Positions 49,201 through 57,446 of a stretch of DNA of 64,000 bases are shown piece after piece. Origin of the DNA: Aldehydirespirator sp965116195 (GTDB taxonomy: Bacteria; Actinomycetota; Acidimicrobiia; Acidimicrobiales; Aldehydirespiratoraceae); the NCBI GenBank assembly GCA_965116195.1, contig OZ220491.1, positions 2,418,001 to 2,482,000 on the forward strand, written 5' to 3'. Position 1 is the first letter of the stretch. Every line of letters starts with the position of its first letter. The notes beneath the pieces are model-generated. The model was not told where the DNA came from, ran no database searches, and saw only the letters and a list, made by a program, of their open reading frames with translations. The position numbers and the translations under genes are program-made.

Positions 49201-50791
49201 GCGCGTTCTCTGACGGGGTCAACGTCCACACCACCGTCCGATACTGACCAACCGAGGTCGGGTTCGGATCAGACGCCGTCACACTAAACGACACCCTGCC
49301 ACTACTATCAGAAGTAACCGTCGCAGCCTCGGTCACGCTCACCAACGCCGCCGCAGTCGCCGCAGCAACACTGGAGTGCTGACCGGTGTAAGTCTTCTTC
49401 TGCAGACTATATTTGGCGGGCTTCGATCCGTCGGTGCCGACCGTGGCGTTGCTGGTCACACCATCTGTGTTGGTGGCCTGCAACTGCCCGGTGAACTCCA
49501 AACTCGAACCGAACCGCACATGAAACGTCTTGGCCTGTGCTGGTGACACCAACAACGAACTAGCCGCCACCGGCAAACTCGCCAACCGCAACTTGAACAC
49601 CTCAGTGTCTTCATCGAACTTGTCACCAACCCGACCGGACCACACCCACACCGTCACATCCGAACCGGACGCGTCCGTCACGCTCAACCGTGTGTTACCA
49701 TCCGCGTCGGTAGCCGGGTCAACCACATCCACCTGACACTTCGTGGTACCACTCTCAACAGCTTTCACCAAAGCGGCGCATCCACCGAGATTGTCAAACG
49801 CCTTGCCCTCATCATCAGTCGCCACATAGAACCCGTCAATGATCTCCGCGCGCACCGGCATGAAATCACTGTCACGCACCGACACCACCACCGTGCGACC
49901 ATCAGCCTGCGCCGTCAAACCAACCGGACGCACATTCGTATGCGCCAACAACCGCGTCACGAACGACGCCGCGTTCTTGCGCGGCACCATCCCAGCCGGA
50001 TCAAACGCAGCCTGATCACCAGCACTGCCCGTCGTCAAACCCAACTCATACGCAATGCTCACCAAATCATCATCACCACGCGACAGCATTGACCGCGCGT
50101 CAGCGAAATGATCCACCTTGCCAGCAGCCACACCCTTCAAACTCCCATCCGTGTTGAACAAGTCCGGGCTCGCCAACCGCAAAAACGCCACCAACGCAGA
50201 CACCACCACAAGACGCGTCGCCGGCTCATCCGGCGAGAACCTGCTCTCAGACGCGCCGGAGAGGATCATGTTGTGCGTCAACACCCCAATCGCGTCACGA
50301 CGCTCCTCGTCCAGATCCTCAACATCATCAAACCCGCCGGCACCGTCACCCTTCAGATTCAAACCGGCGATCTTCGCGGCGCGATGCAACATCAACGCCA
50401 ACTGCGCACGCGTCACCAACCCAGAGGGATCAAACCGCTCCGCCGTCTTGCCAACCGTCACCCCGTAATAGGCCAAACAATTAATCGCGTCCTCAGCACC
50501 CAACCCCTCAATATCACCAAACCCCGACTCGTCCAACGCCTCACCAACACAAGCCGAAAACACCGGCAACTTGTCAGCCACCGCCACATTCCCAGCACCA
50601 GTCTCGACCTCAGCGGCACCGGCAGGGCTCACCACCACCACCGAACCAACCAACGCCACCACAAACAACGTGACCAACCCAGACCACCAGCCACACCGCC
50701 GAGAACCTCGACGGCCACCAGCGCGGGAACCTAGAACACTAAGCCCCCCCCCCCCCTCCGCCCGGCGGGAACCACTAAACAACTGAGACAT
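46241..50791 (-). CDS. Giant SLH/Ig-like/Fn3 surface protein
   Basis: About 1516 residues. A signal sequence (LVTLFVVALVGSVVVVSP, cleavage near AGA-AE, residue 62) is followed by three SLH-like repeats (about 75-290; for example ERFDPSGLVTRAQLALMLHR and FSPDEPATRLVVVSALVAF) that could bind wall polymers. Then come several beta-rich bacterial Ig-like domains. They contain repeated KFGDWSRFTVQL / EFGDDVTVTVQL / RFGSSLEFTGQL strands and DSDGRVSFVVAAPADP motifs. Threonine-rich linkers of up to 15 residues precede three Fn3 domains at the C-terminus; the first two share APVRDxxAxxxGTGVTLTWKR. ATG 50791 has AGAAAGG nine bases ahead. A G13 tract lies in the coding strand at 50744-50756, ahead of the signal sequence. 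No LPxTG motif is visible. Confidence 0.85.
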   Translation of the reverse strand: MSQLFSGSRRAEGGGGLSVLGSRAGGRRGSRRCGWWSGLVTLFVVALVGSVVVVSPAGAAEVETGAGNVAVADKLPVFSACVGEALDESGFGDIEGLGAEDAINCLAYYGVTVGKTAERFDPSGLVTRAQLALMLHRAAKIAGLNLKGDGAGGFDDVEDLDEERRDAIGVLTHNMILSGASESRFSPDEPATRLVVVSALVAFLRLASPDLFNTDGSLKGVAAGKVDHFADARSMLSRGDDDLVSIAYELGLTTGSAGDQAAFDPAGMVPRKNAASFVTRLLAHTNVRPVGLTAQADGRTVVVSVRDSDFMPVRAEIIDGFYVATDDEGKAFDNLGGCAALVKAVESGTTKCQVDVVDPATDADGNTRLSVTDASGSDVTVWVWSGRVGDKFDEDTEVFKLRLASLPVAASSLLVSPAQAKTFHVRFGSSLEFTGQLQATNTDGVTSNATVGTDGSKPAKYSLQKKTYTGQHSSVAAATAAALVSVTEAATVTSDSSGRVSFSVTASDPNPTSVGQYRTVVWTLTPSENAPAGTVEQFVVFSDAAAVVSHVTPTPVHPFVVVASAGTSGSNSIQVAVRDQYGVGMRNQPILLTSSLNTDTVTVSNLPKSERRTGSDGMVRIGYTQKVDNASKETITATWNGDAAGAADTGCHSANSDGKDRCGETTVLWAIRTSKEAQTADDKLLVLAGNPATGEIIVDSDTGDGVVPHQVRYDDNDIFLLNGNYVTKTAFEAALAKALKTMPITARLHWESYDHDNSADIARFELTTTDTTTATTTTTTTTMAAGATTTTTVAGVAAESLTITADDTTVAASMMTDTAGTAYYSMKFGDWSRFTVQLKYTDEDDGDKVKDTTVGADGTNPVVLRTLISEVDATVTTATDNSDAFVASNGVSVACASESESDCGDQAVVDDADPANLVTDSDGRVSFVVAAPADPDTSTAGTVQTRVIRVVEEGNGPSASGNTNKGLHFFYVLMSEGDRTTSGDAPTTTVPAGKAAAGFTVMSDGAKVDKAFTEEDTRVFVDAEFGDDVTVTVQLKDTGGADTTAGADGTGPAQFSVVRGIHSGHLPRVYRVGNVYQQTGDTSYLDGYRTPVLTGADGSFTVSLRIDDPDPDTANSERTIAFVIYADTNAPGATGDLNTTTAIAGFVKYREAGVSTATTTTTLAATETAPVRDFKAVASGTGVTLTWKRPSATVGGCTLAASLRYDLRVRVNTGPNVGDAAHDADITSTDTEFTRVVTGLTVGLGYYARIGVQSSGCSKWSDTVYTYWTQVGTGTTPTTTTTTTTTTTTTTTTTTLAATDVAPVRDLTATPAGTGVTLTWKRPSATVGGCALDASLRYDYSVLVDSDDATDGTVIVSADIESTNTGDAVISVVVTGLTVGTKYRAFVNAVMSRCDSTFRFAYWTQTGTGTTPTTTTTTVPDAPAKPTGLSATPASTSVALSWDDPGDDSITGYEYRQKKGSASWGDWTAIASSDADTTMYTVTGLDASSRYRFQIRAKNLGGNSPRSTLVDTNTTS
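50744..50756 (-). repeat. G13 homopolymer in the surface-protein coding region
   Basis: Thirteen consecutive C on the plus strand give four glycine codons plus one base at residues about 12-16. Loss or gain of one base would shift the frame before the signal peptide. Such tracts are uncommon in high-GC coding sequence unless maintained. Confidence 0.85.
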
Positions 50792-50951
50792 CAGCCCCAT
50801 CCTTTCTGTCATTCGACTCTGCCGGCAGCACCCACGGTGGGCACCACCAAACACTTACCATACCCGACCCCAACCGACACAACACCACACGGCCACAAAC
50901 CGCACGACACCACGCCAGCCAGAACAAGCACTCCGACAAGATACACCAATG

Positions 50952-50963
50952 CCCCCCCCCCCC
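50952..50963 (-). repeat. G12 homopolymer upstream of the surface-protein gene
   Basis: Twelve consecutive C on the plus strand lie about 160 bp before the start codon, inside the 340-bp gap between the glycosyltransferase and surface-protein genes. On the minus strand TTGCGG and TATCTT flank the tract with 18 bp between them, so the tract would be part of the spacer of a weak promoter. The rest of the gap shows no gene. Confidence 0.75.
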
Positions 50964-51131
50964 GCAACCCAGGTGCCAGAAAATCTCTGACAACGCACGA
51001 CCACACCGCCCCGGAACCCCCAACAAGCAACCGCCGGTACTCACAACCGGCCACCACCGTCGGCCCGATGCGAATCGCTGATTCGGGTCGACCTCACTGG
51101 CCATGTCATGCCATTTGGCGAATCTTCTGGT

Positions 51132-52859
51132 TCAGGCCGCAAAACTGCGTCCTGTCCGAGTGGAAGCCAAGAGGCACGGGCGGATCGCGTCAAGCCGACG
51201 GTGCGCGGCCATACCCTGCCAAACACCCGCGCAGTAGGCGATGTCGTCGGCAAGGCAAAGGCCCACACTCACCAAAGGTCCGGCCGGTCTGCGCCCCCGG
51301 CACCAAGCAGCAATCGGCGGGACCAGCGCTGCCGCCACAACAGCAGCACGCAGGCGGCGAGACAAGCCCGCGCCGCACAGCATCAACGGCAGCCATGCTC
51401 TGGTGGTGGCACGGCTCAAGCCCTGGCCGACCAGCCAGTAGCTCCTGAGTACCAGTGGTGCTACCAGACTTAGACGCTGGCTCAGTCTCATACCCACCAC
51501 AGGCCGCAGGCGGGCCGCCAGACGCAGTGCCGACACGGCTGTCGTGACTGCGGCGATCGTGACCGCGGCGGTTACCGGACGGACCCACGCCAGTACCGAC
51601 CAGGCGAAAGCAGCGGCACACGTGCAGCGAACCGGCGCAACAGTCGCTCCGTGGCGCTCGGCCAGAAGTGCCGACGACGCTCCGTAGCTGCGACGCTGGT
51701 CAACCCAGGCTCGCCAACTGGCACGGGGTCGATGCCAGGCAACCACCTGCGGCTCGTAACGCACCATGTCGCCTCCGGCGGCGGCCACCAGACGCCACAC
51801 AAAGTCCACATCCTCTCCGCAGCGCAGCGTTTCATCAAAGCCACCGAGTTGACGTATGGCGCTGGTGCGCACAGCCAGCACTGCGGCGGGCACGTAGCGG
51901 ACCGGTCGCTCGGGCCCGACCAGAGAGGGTGCCCGGCCCATGTCCAACGGCGAGTAAAGGGCCTCGTAGGAGCTGAGCAGCCCAAGCCCAGGACGACTTC
52001 TGATGCGTGGTGCCGCAGCTACCACGCCAGGATCGGAGAAGTGGGTCAGGAGCGCGTTGATGGCTGGCGGATCAATCACAACGTCGGCATCCACGAAAAC
52101 CACTATCGGAGTCTTGACCTGCGTGAGACCGGTGTTGCGCGCCGCCCCCGGCCCACCGTTGAGGTGCCGTTTCACGAGACGAACACCAAAACGCCGTGCA
52201 ACAAGATCAGTCGAGTCGGGATCACCAGAAGCGTCATCCACAACCAGCGTCGGCACTGCCCCACCCAGCGCGCCGAGGAGTCGGCTCAAACCCTCCGGGT
52301 CATCACGCACCGGTATCACCACAGTGACATCACCCAGAGCCGCCACAGACCCCGACACGGGCGCAGCCCCAGCCACATCCCCAGACGAACCACCACCAGA
52401 CCCAAGCACATCATCACCAGCCACCAACGACCCCGACACGGGCGCAGCCCCAGCCACATCCCCAGACGAACCACCACCAGACCCAAGCACATCATCACCA
52501 GCCACCAACGACCCCGACACGGGCGCAGCCCCAGCCACATCCCCAGACGAACCACCACCAGACCCAAGCACATCATCACCAGCCACCAACGACGACACGG
52601 CCCGCGGCCGCAGCGGATGCATCATGGCGAACTCGAACAGCCGACGTGCCAGAGCCCTGTCAGCCAGCGCATCACCCGGGGGTTCACCGGCCAGCCAGGC
52701 ATCAAGTCGGCGAGCGCCTGCGGTGCTGAGACGCACCACCCGCAACGGCGCACCGCCCACCAGCAACCGTCCCTCATCGTGACGTCGCAGCGATCCATCA
52801 GCCTGCAACCGCCCGCCAACCGGAAGGGGAGCACACCCTCGGGCCTGAGAATCACCCAT
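51132..52859 (-). CDS. mftF: Mycofactocin-type glycosyltransferase (MftF-like) with repeat insertion
   Basis: About 575 residues. The N-terminal domain (LPVGGRLQADGSLRRHDEGR, LRVVRLSTAGARRLDAWL) and the GT-A family 2 domain match MftF. In the latter VTVVIPVRDDPEGLSRLL starts near residue 178, VVFVDADVVID is the DXD site, LGGFDETLRCGEDVDFVWRL follows, and WRAWVDQRRSYGASSALLAE is near 400. The hydrophobic C-terminal part ending with LADDIAYCAGVW is also typical. MftF attaches beta-1,4-glucose units to premycofactocin. Residues about 89-171 are three identical 27-residue units, placed in the linker between the domains. ATG 52859 is used. A GCCGACCACACAACAAT pair lies just upstream. No mftA, B, C, D or E gene is nearby. 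Confidence 0.78.
   Translation of the reverse strand: MGDSQARGCAPLPVGGRLQADGSLRRHDEGRLLVGGAPLRVVRLSTAGARRLDAWLAGEPPGDALADRALARRLFEFAMMHPLRPRAVSSLVAGDDVLGSGGGSSGDVAGAAPVSGSLVAGDDVLGSGGGSSGDVAGAAPVSGSLVAGDDVLGSGGGSSGDVAGAAPVSGSVAALGDVTVVIPVRDDPEGLSRLLGALGGAVPTLVVDDASGDPDSTDLVARRFGVRLVKRHLNGGPGAARNTGLTQVKTPIVVFVDADVVIDPPAINALLTHFSDPGVVAAAPRIRSRPGLGLLSSYEALYSPLDMGRAPSLVGPERPVRYVPAAVLAVRTSAIRQLGGFDETLRCGEDVDFVWRLVAAAGGDMVRYEPQVVAWHRPRASWRAWVDQRRSYGASSALLAERHGATVAPVRCTCAAAFAWSVLAWVRPVTAAVTIAAVTTAVSALRLAARLRPVVGMRLSQRLSLVAPLVLRSYWLVGQGLSRATTRAWLPLMLCGAGLSRRLRAAVVAAALVPPIAAWCRGRRPAGPLVSVGLCLADDIAYCAGVWQGMAAHRRLDAIRPCLLASTRTGRSFAA
52348..52593. repeat. 81-bp in-frame tandem repeat in mftF
   Basis: Three units of 81 bp start at 52348, 52429 and 52510 and are essentially identical. 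Each encodes 27 residues including LVAGDDVLGSGGGSSGDVAG. The near-identity implies recent expansion or continuing homogenisation. Confidence 0.92.
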
Positions 52860-53003
52860 CAGACAGGGATCCGAAAAGGTGCCGACCACACAACAATTGC
52901 CGACCACACAACAATCGTCAGCCGCACGACATGTGTCAACCTGCTCCACGAAACCCGGTCACGGGCTTGGCTGCTGTCTGGTTGATCCAGTTGACCGCCT
53001 GAC

Positions 53004-54539
53004 CTAGTTGACCGCCCTGTCCATGCCCTCCCAATACGGCGAACGCAACTTGAACTTCTGCAGCTTGCCGGTAGCCGTGCGAGCCAGTTCACTGCGAAAC
53101 TCCACCGAGGTCGGACACTTGTAATGCGCCAAACGTTCACGACAATACTCAATCAGCGCCTGCTCACCGGTGTCTGCTCCAGGAGCGAGCACCACCAAGG
53201 CCTTGACAGTTTCACCCCACTTGGCGTGAGGAACCCCAATCACCGCAACTTCCGCCACGTCAGCATGAGAAAACAGGGCATCTTCAACCTCGATTGAGGA
53301 CACATTCTCGCCGCCGGAGATGATCACGTCCTTCTTGCGGTCGGTGATCATGAAATAGCCGTCATCATCAACGTAGCCCCCGTCGCCGGTGTGGAACCAG
53401 CCGTCAACGATGGCCTCAGACGTGGCTTCCGGCTGATCCCAGTAGCCCTCCAGCACATGATTGGTACGGGCCAGGAACTCTCCATCGGCTGCCAGGCCCA
53501 TGCGAACACCCAGGCTCGGAGCCCCCTGCCGTGACAGCTTGCGAGCCCGATCCGCCGGCGAGAGATGATCCCACTCGGCTCTGCTGCGGTTCATTGTGAG
53601 CAGCGGGGAGGTTTCCGTGAGCCCGTAGATCTGGATGAACTCCCAGCCCAGGTCAGTCTCAACCCGCTCAATCGTGCGGGTCGGTGGCGGTGCGCCAGCC
53701 ACCACGATCCGGGTGCGACCGGCTCCGGGGATCGGGCCGTCCCAGGCTGACGCGGCATCCAGAATGGCCGCCACCACCGCCGGTGCCCCGCACAGCAGGG
53801 TGATGCCATGAGCCTGCACCCGCCGCAGGATCTCAGCACCGTCCACCTTGCGCAGCACCACCTGTCTGGCACCCATGCCAACCAGGGCGTAAGGCATGCC
53901 CCAGCCGTTGCAGTGGAACATGGGGAGCGTGTGCAGGTAGGTGTCGCGGTCGCTGACCGTGGCCTGCCAACCGAACATGGCGGCGTTCAGCCACAGACTG
54001 CGATGGGTCTGCTGTACGCCTTTGGGCCGGGCAGTCGTGCCTGACGTGTAGTTGATCACAGCCGTCTGATCCTCATCCGGTGTCCAAGACCGGGGTGCCT
54101 CGCCGAAGCGGAACAAGACCTCATCAGACTCCACCCCAAGGACGAACTTGTGACGGCACCTGACAGTAGTCAGCGTTTCGGCCAGTTCGGGATCAACCAG
54201 CAACACATCGGCACCTGAGTGCTCCACGATGTAGGACACCTCCTCGGTGTTCAGTCGGAAGTTGACGGGCACGAAGATGCGACCGTTGCCGCTCACTCCC
54301 CAAAAGCAGGTGAGAAGCCGACCGGCGTTGTGTGACACCATGGCCACACGACCACCCATCGGCACTGCCAGCTTGTCGAGTCCCGCACCGGTTGCTGCTG
54401 CCAGCTCGCCGAGACGTGAAAATGTGACCTCGCCCATTGACGGGCCGGGCTGATCAGGCTCATCAACAAAGGCGACCCGCTCCGGATAGACGGCGAGCGC
54501 TCGGTCAAGATGATCACGGACTGTCAGTGGAACCTTCAT
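53004..54539 (-). CDS. AMP-binding acyl-CoA synthetase
   Basis: This 511-residue protein is an ANL-superfamily ligase. It has the P-loop VINYTSGTTARPKGVQQTHR near 167, GWEFIQIYGLTETSPLLTMN near 303, the hinge GWFHTGDGGYVDDDGYFMI near 385 and DRKKDVIISGGENVSSIEVE with the C-terminal lysine in TGKLQKFKLR. It activates a carboxylate to the acyl-CoA through an acyl-AMP. The FACL-like length and the neighbouring CoA-transferase and dehydrogenases fit fatty or aromatic acid catabolism. ATG 54539 gives the conserved MKVPLTVRDHLDRA start; a short purine stretch lies upstream. Confidence 0.88.
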   Translation of the reverse strand: MKVPLTVRDHLDRALAVYPERVAFVDEPDQPGPSMGEVTFSRLGELAAATGAGLDKLAVPMGGRVAMVSHNAGRLLTCFWGVSGNGRIFVPVNFRLNTEEVSYIVEHSGADVLLVDPELAETLTTVRCRHKFVLGVESDEVLFRFGEAPRSWTPDEDQTAVINYTSGTTARPKGVQQTHRSLWLNAAMFGWQATVSDRDTYLHTLPMFHCNGWGMPYALVGMGARQVVLRKVDGAEILRRVQAHGITLLCGAPAVVAAILDAASAWDGPIPGAGRTRIVVAGAPPPTRTIERVETDLGWEFIQIYGLTETSPLLTMNRSRAEWDHLSPADRARKLSRQGAPSLGVRMGLAADGEFLARTNHVLEGYWDQPEATSEAIVDGWFHTGDGGYVDDDGYFMITDRKKDVIISGGENVSSIEVEDALFSHADVAEVAVIGVPHAKWGETVKALVVLAPGADTGEQALIEYCRERLAHYKCPTSVEFRSELARTATGKLQKFKLRSPYWEGMDRAVN

Positions 54540-54546
54540 GGCAACA

Positions 54547-54939
54547 TCATGGCACCGGTTCATCTGCCCCCGACAAACTGAGGTGCTGTGGGGGATCAGA
54601 AGCCTCCCGTTGGCCATGCGTGGGAGTATCCAGTTTCGCTTCAAGGACAGCCACACGGATTGACAGTCCCTGAATAGCTCGTCCGTTGGCCTTCACGTCG
54701 TCAGCCAAGTTGTCCATCTTCTTGTTGGTCTCGTCTATCCTCTTGTTCGTCGCTACGAAGTGTTCCTTGACGTCTTCGAAGCGCGAGTTGATGTTGGTGT
54801 TCATGTCTGTAAACCGAGCGTTGATGTTCGCGTTCATGTCATCCAAGCGCTTTTGGAACCCCCTCACCGCCAGACCCAGAACCGCCACGAATACGCCGCC
54901 GAACAGTCCGATGAGTGCAGTGTCCAGAGTAACGTCCAT
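54547..54939 (-). CDS. Small membrane-anchored coiled-coil protein
   Basis: 130 residues with an N-terminal membrane helix (ALIGLFGGVFVAVLGLAV), then a long coiled coil with a repeated MNxNINxRF heptad pattern, NKRIDETNKKMDN and a final AVLEAKLD. GGAGG precedes ATG 54939 at eight-base spacing. Such proteins are common next to unrelated genes and in phages; the role is not known. It ends seven bases before the ligase start, so it may be cotranscribed with the ligase. Confidence 0.7.
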   Translation of the reverse strand: MDVTLDTALIGLFGGVFVAVLGLAVRGFQKRLDDMNANINARFTDMNTNINSRFEDVKEHFVATNKRIDETNKKMDNLADDVKANGRAIQGLSIRVAVLEAKLDTPTHGQREASDPPQHLSLSGADEPVP

Positions 54940-55139
54940 ATCTGATGCCTCCTTGGCTGGCTATCCTTCCTGCAAGGATAGTGCATCACACTGTACATAA
55001 TGTATCGAGAAACACCAACTCGGCCCCAGAATTTCCCGGGCGTGTCGCTCAGGGCCCCGGATTTGTGTCGGCCCGATGGTTGCAACCAGAGCGTCGTCGG
55101 CGTGTCGTCTCGGCCGGGATCGCGGCATCTGTGCGAGTT

Positions 55140-55181
55140 GCGTCATTGGTCGAGCGTCACTGGTCTAGCGTCACTGGTCAA
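55140..55181. repeat. 14-bp tandem repeat at the stop codon of the alcohol dehydrogenase
   Basis: Three units GCGTCACTGGTCTA-type (55140, 55154, 55168) each contain the sequence that reads, on the minus strand, GACCAGTGACGC, i.e. the last two codons and the TGA of the dehydrogenase gene. The gap to 54940 is otherwise without a gene. Confidence 0.85.
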
Positions 55182-56292
55182 AGAGGATGACACCTCTGAT
55201 GTTCTTGCCGTCAAGGAGGTCGCGGTAGCCCTTGTTCACCTCATCAAGCGTGTAGGTGGTGGTGACCATTGAGTCGAGGTCGAGCTGCCCGGCCGAATAC
55301 AGCGACAGCAGGTGAGGGATCTGTGATCGGGGACTGGCCGACCCGAACAGCGAGCCGAGGATCTGCTTGTTCGTCATGGCGAACTCAAACAGGTTGACCT
55401 GTGCGTCCATCTGGTTGACGGGCGCTACTGCGGTCACCACGATGCTGCCGCCCTTGCGAGTCAGAAACTGCGCCGGCAGCAGCAGGTCACCGGTCATGGT
55501 GGAAGTGGTGAGGACAACGCTGTCGGCCATGACCCCCAGCGTGATAGCTCGCACTGTCTCGGTGGCGGCCTCCATTGACTCGGCCGTGTGTGTGGCACCG
55601 AAGCGGGACGCGGACTCGCGCTTGAACTCGACCGGATCAACAGCAACGACATTGGCTGCACCAGCGAGTCTGGCTGCCTGCAGTGCTGCCACGCCGAGTC
55701 CGCCGCAACCAACCACCACCACGGTGTCTCCCGGACTGGTGCGGGCCCGGTCAACCACCGATCCGTAACCGGTGGTCACACCGCAGCTCACCATGGCGGC
55801 GATCTCGGCGGGTACATCGGGATCAACCTTCACAGCCGAGTCAACGCTCAACACCATGTACTCCGCGAATGTGCCCAGCTTGAGCATCGGGGTCAACTCG
55901 TTGCCAGCCGCGTCGCGATGACGATACCCACCCGCAGGAGGCATCATTGCCGGTGTCATCAGGTACATGCCCAGGTCACAGATGTTCTGCTGGCCCTCTG
56001 CGCACCACCGGCACCGACCACACGACGGCACGAATGAGGCTGACACGTGGTCACCGACGGCCAACTCGGTGACTCCCTCCCCGAGTTCGACCACCACGCC
56101 TGCCCCCTCGTGACCGCCAACCACCGGAAGCGGTAGGGGCATGGTTGCGTCGCGACCGTGTTCGTCTGAGTGGCACATGCCCGCTGCCGAGGTCTTCACC
56201 AACACCTCTCGGGGGCCCGGGCCGTCTAGGTTGATCTCCTCAACGCTCCAGTCGGTGTTGGCCTCTCGCAACACTGCGGCCTTGATCTTCAC
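55171..56292 (-). CDS. NDMA-dependent (mycofactocin-associated) zinc alcohol dehydrogenase
   Basis: A 373-residue medium-chain dehydrogenase. The catalytic zinc site has AAGMCHSDEHG and GGHEGAGVV; the structural zinc loop is CGRCRWCAEGQQNIC; the NAD-binding motif is VVGCGGLGVAALQ. The DLGMYLMTPAMMPPAGGYRH loop and the NKQILGSLFGSASPRSQIP segment are characteristic of the NDMA-dependent alcohol dehydrogenase subfamily (Rxyl_3153 type), whose members hold their nicotinamide tightly and use mycofactocin as electron acceptor. That cofactor link is established for the subfamily and inferred for this protein. Two further mycofactocin-linked genes lie within 6 kb. Confidence 0.8.
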   Translation of the reverse strand: MKIKAAVLREANTDWSVEEINLDGPGPREVLVKTSAAGMCHSDEHGRDATMPLPLPVVGGHEGAGVVVELGEGVTELAVGDHVSASFVPSCGRCRWCAEGQQNICDLGMYLMTPAMMPPAGGYRHRDAAGNELTPMLKLGTFAEYMVLSVDSAVKVDPDVPAEIAAMVSCGVTTGYGSVVDRARTSPGDTVVVVGCGGLGVAALQAARLAGAANVVAVDPVEFKRESASRFGATHTAESMEAATETVRAITLGVMADSVVLTTSTMTGDLLLPAQFLTRKGGSIVVTAVAPVNQMDAQVNLFEFAMTNKQILGSLFGSASPRSQIPHLLSLYSAGQLDLDSMVTTTYTLDEVNKGYRDLLDGKNIRGVILFDQ

Positions 56293-56498
56293 GTGATACC
56301 TCCCCTACGGATCCGTGCTGTGCTGATGACACTACTTGATTTAGCTGAACCGCCGGGCTTGAACTGTCTTGACCACTGGGCACCACAGAAGTCCTTCCAG
56401 TCAGCATCCAGGGGTTTTTCAACCCTCTGAGGCGCGCCGAACGCCGCAGCAACCCCCAACAGCCACCCAAAAGCCCAGCAGTCAGCAACCCACTCCCA

Positions 56499-57311
56499 CT
56501 ACGGCGCAGCGGTCATGCCGCCATCCACAGCCATGACCGCGCCTGTGACAGCTTGTGCAGCTGGCGTGCATAGCCAGCAGATCAACTCGGCGACTTCGAC
56601 AGGATCGATCAGTCGTCCCAACGGCTGCTGATGAACCACGAAGTCATCTGCTGAGCCCAGTCCGTATATGTCGGCTGAGGCGTCAAGGACAGCACTACGC
56701 GTGGAGCCGGGAGCCACGACATTGGCAGTGGCACCGGTGCCAGCCAGATCAACGGCCAGCGAGCGAACCAGTCCGATCACGCCGTGCTTGGCCGCTGCGT
56801 AGACACCGAGGCGGGGCAAGCCCAGCGTGCCTGCGGCTGAGGCCACAGCCACGAACCTGCGCGGACCGGGCGAGCCGAGCACATGGGGCACCGCGGCCTT
56901 GATCGTGTGCCACACACCCTTGAGGTCGGTGTCCATCACCAGATTCCACGTGTCTTGCCGAGTGTTCCAGAGCCGCTCACCACCAGCAATGACCCCGGCA
57001 GATGCGATTACCGCATCAACACGTCCGTGCTGGTCGGCAAGCTGTGCGAACCCTGCCGTGAGTGCAGGCTCGTCACGCACGTCAACGACAAGAGCTCCTG
57101 CATGAGGGCCAGCCCGCCCCACAACCTCATCTAGGTCGGCAGGCGTGGGCCTGGGATATCCAGCATCAGCGCCGGTGTCACACGCGTCCAGTGCCACGAC
57201 ATGCCAACCCTGCGCGGCGAGCGAACCAACACAGGCAGCGCCGATCCCTCTGGCCGCGCCCGTGACAACAGCAACAGGCCGACCCGCAACGCTGACCTCA
57301 ACCCTGCTCAC
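56499..57311 (-). CDS. Mycofactocin-coupled SDR oxidoreductase
   Basis: A 270-residue SDR with VTGAARGIGAACV at about 16-28 and the catalytic tyrosine/lysine in VYAAAKHGVIG. Between the second beta strand (VALDACD) and the DVRDEPAL loop there is an insertion of about 22 residues (TGADAGYPRPTPADLDEVVG) that is diagnostic of the mycofactocin-coupled SDR group (TIGR03971/TIGR04504-like). The insertion is thought to lock NAD in place. The start is GTG 57311, with a 15-bp repeat upstream. It lies head to head with the CoA-transferase gene, about 135 bp apart, and 200 bp from the alcohol dehydrogenase start. The 56293-56498 gap holds no gene. Confidence 0.78.
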   Translation of the reverse strand: MSRVEVSVAGRPVAVVTGAARGIGAACVGSLAAQGWHVVALDACDTGADAGYPRPTPADLDEVVGRAGPHAGALVVDVRDEPALTAGFAQLADQHGRVDAVIASAGVIAGGERLWNTRQDTWNLVMDTDLKGVWHTIKAAVPHVLGSPGPRRFVAVASAAGTLGLPRLGVYAAAKHGVIGLVRSLAVDLAGTGATANVVAPGSTRSAVLDASADIYGLGSADDFVVHQQPLGRLIDPVEVAELICWLCTPAAQAVTGAVMAVDGGMTAAP

Positions 57312-57330
57312 AGTTGCTCCCCGTTGGTTT

Positions 57331-57375
57331 CCAACTGCTCGTCGTCCAACTGCTTGCCGTTCATCTGCTTGCCTT
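57331..57375. repeat. 15-bp tandem repeat just upstream of the SDR start
   Basis: Three units: CCAACTGCTCGTCGT (57331), CCAACTGCTTGCCGT (57346), TCATCTGCTTGCCTT (57361). A weaker fourth (ACAGTTGCTCCCCGT) lies at about 57310-57324, overlapping the start codon region. Confidence 0.8.
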
Positions 57376-57446
57376 GCGGTCGTCCTGCGGAAGTGGCGTC
57401 AGCGACATGACTGATGACAATGTAGGTTTGAAAGGAGGCAAGACCA

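Noticed and set aside
47888..49213. 441-codon plus-strand frame antisense to the surface protein
   Set aside because: It is rich in His, Arg and Ser with no motif, as expected for the complement of a Thr/Asp/Val-rich gene, and the minus-strand frame has clear domains.
51651..52985. 444-codon plus-strand frame antisense to mftF
   Set aside because: It consists of His/Arg/Pro/Thr-rich translation of the complement, including the 81-bp repeat; the minus strand encodes a clear glycosyltransferase.
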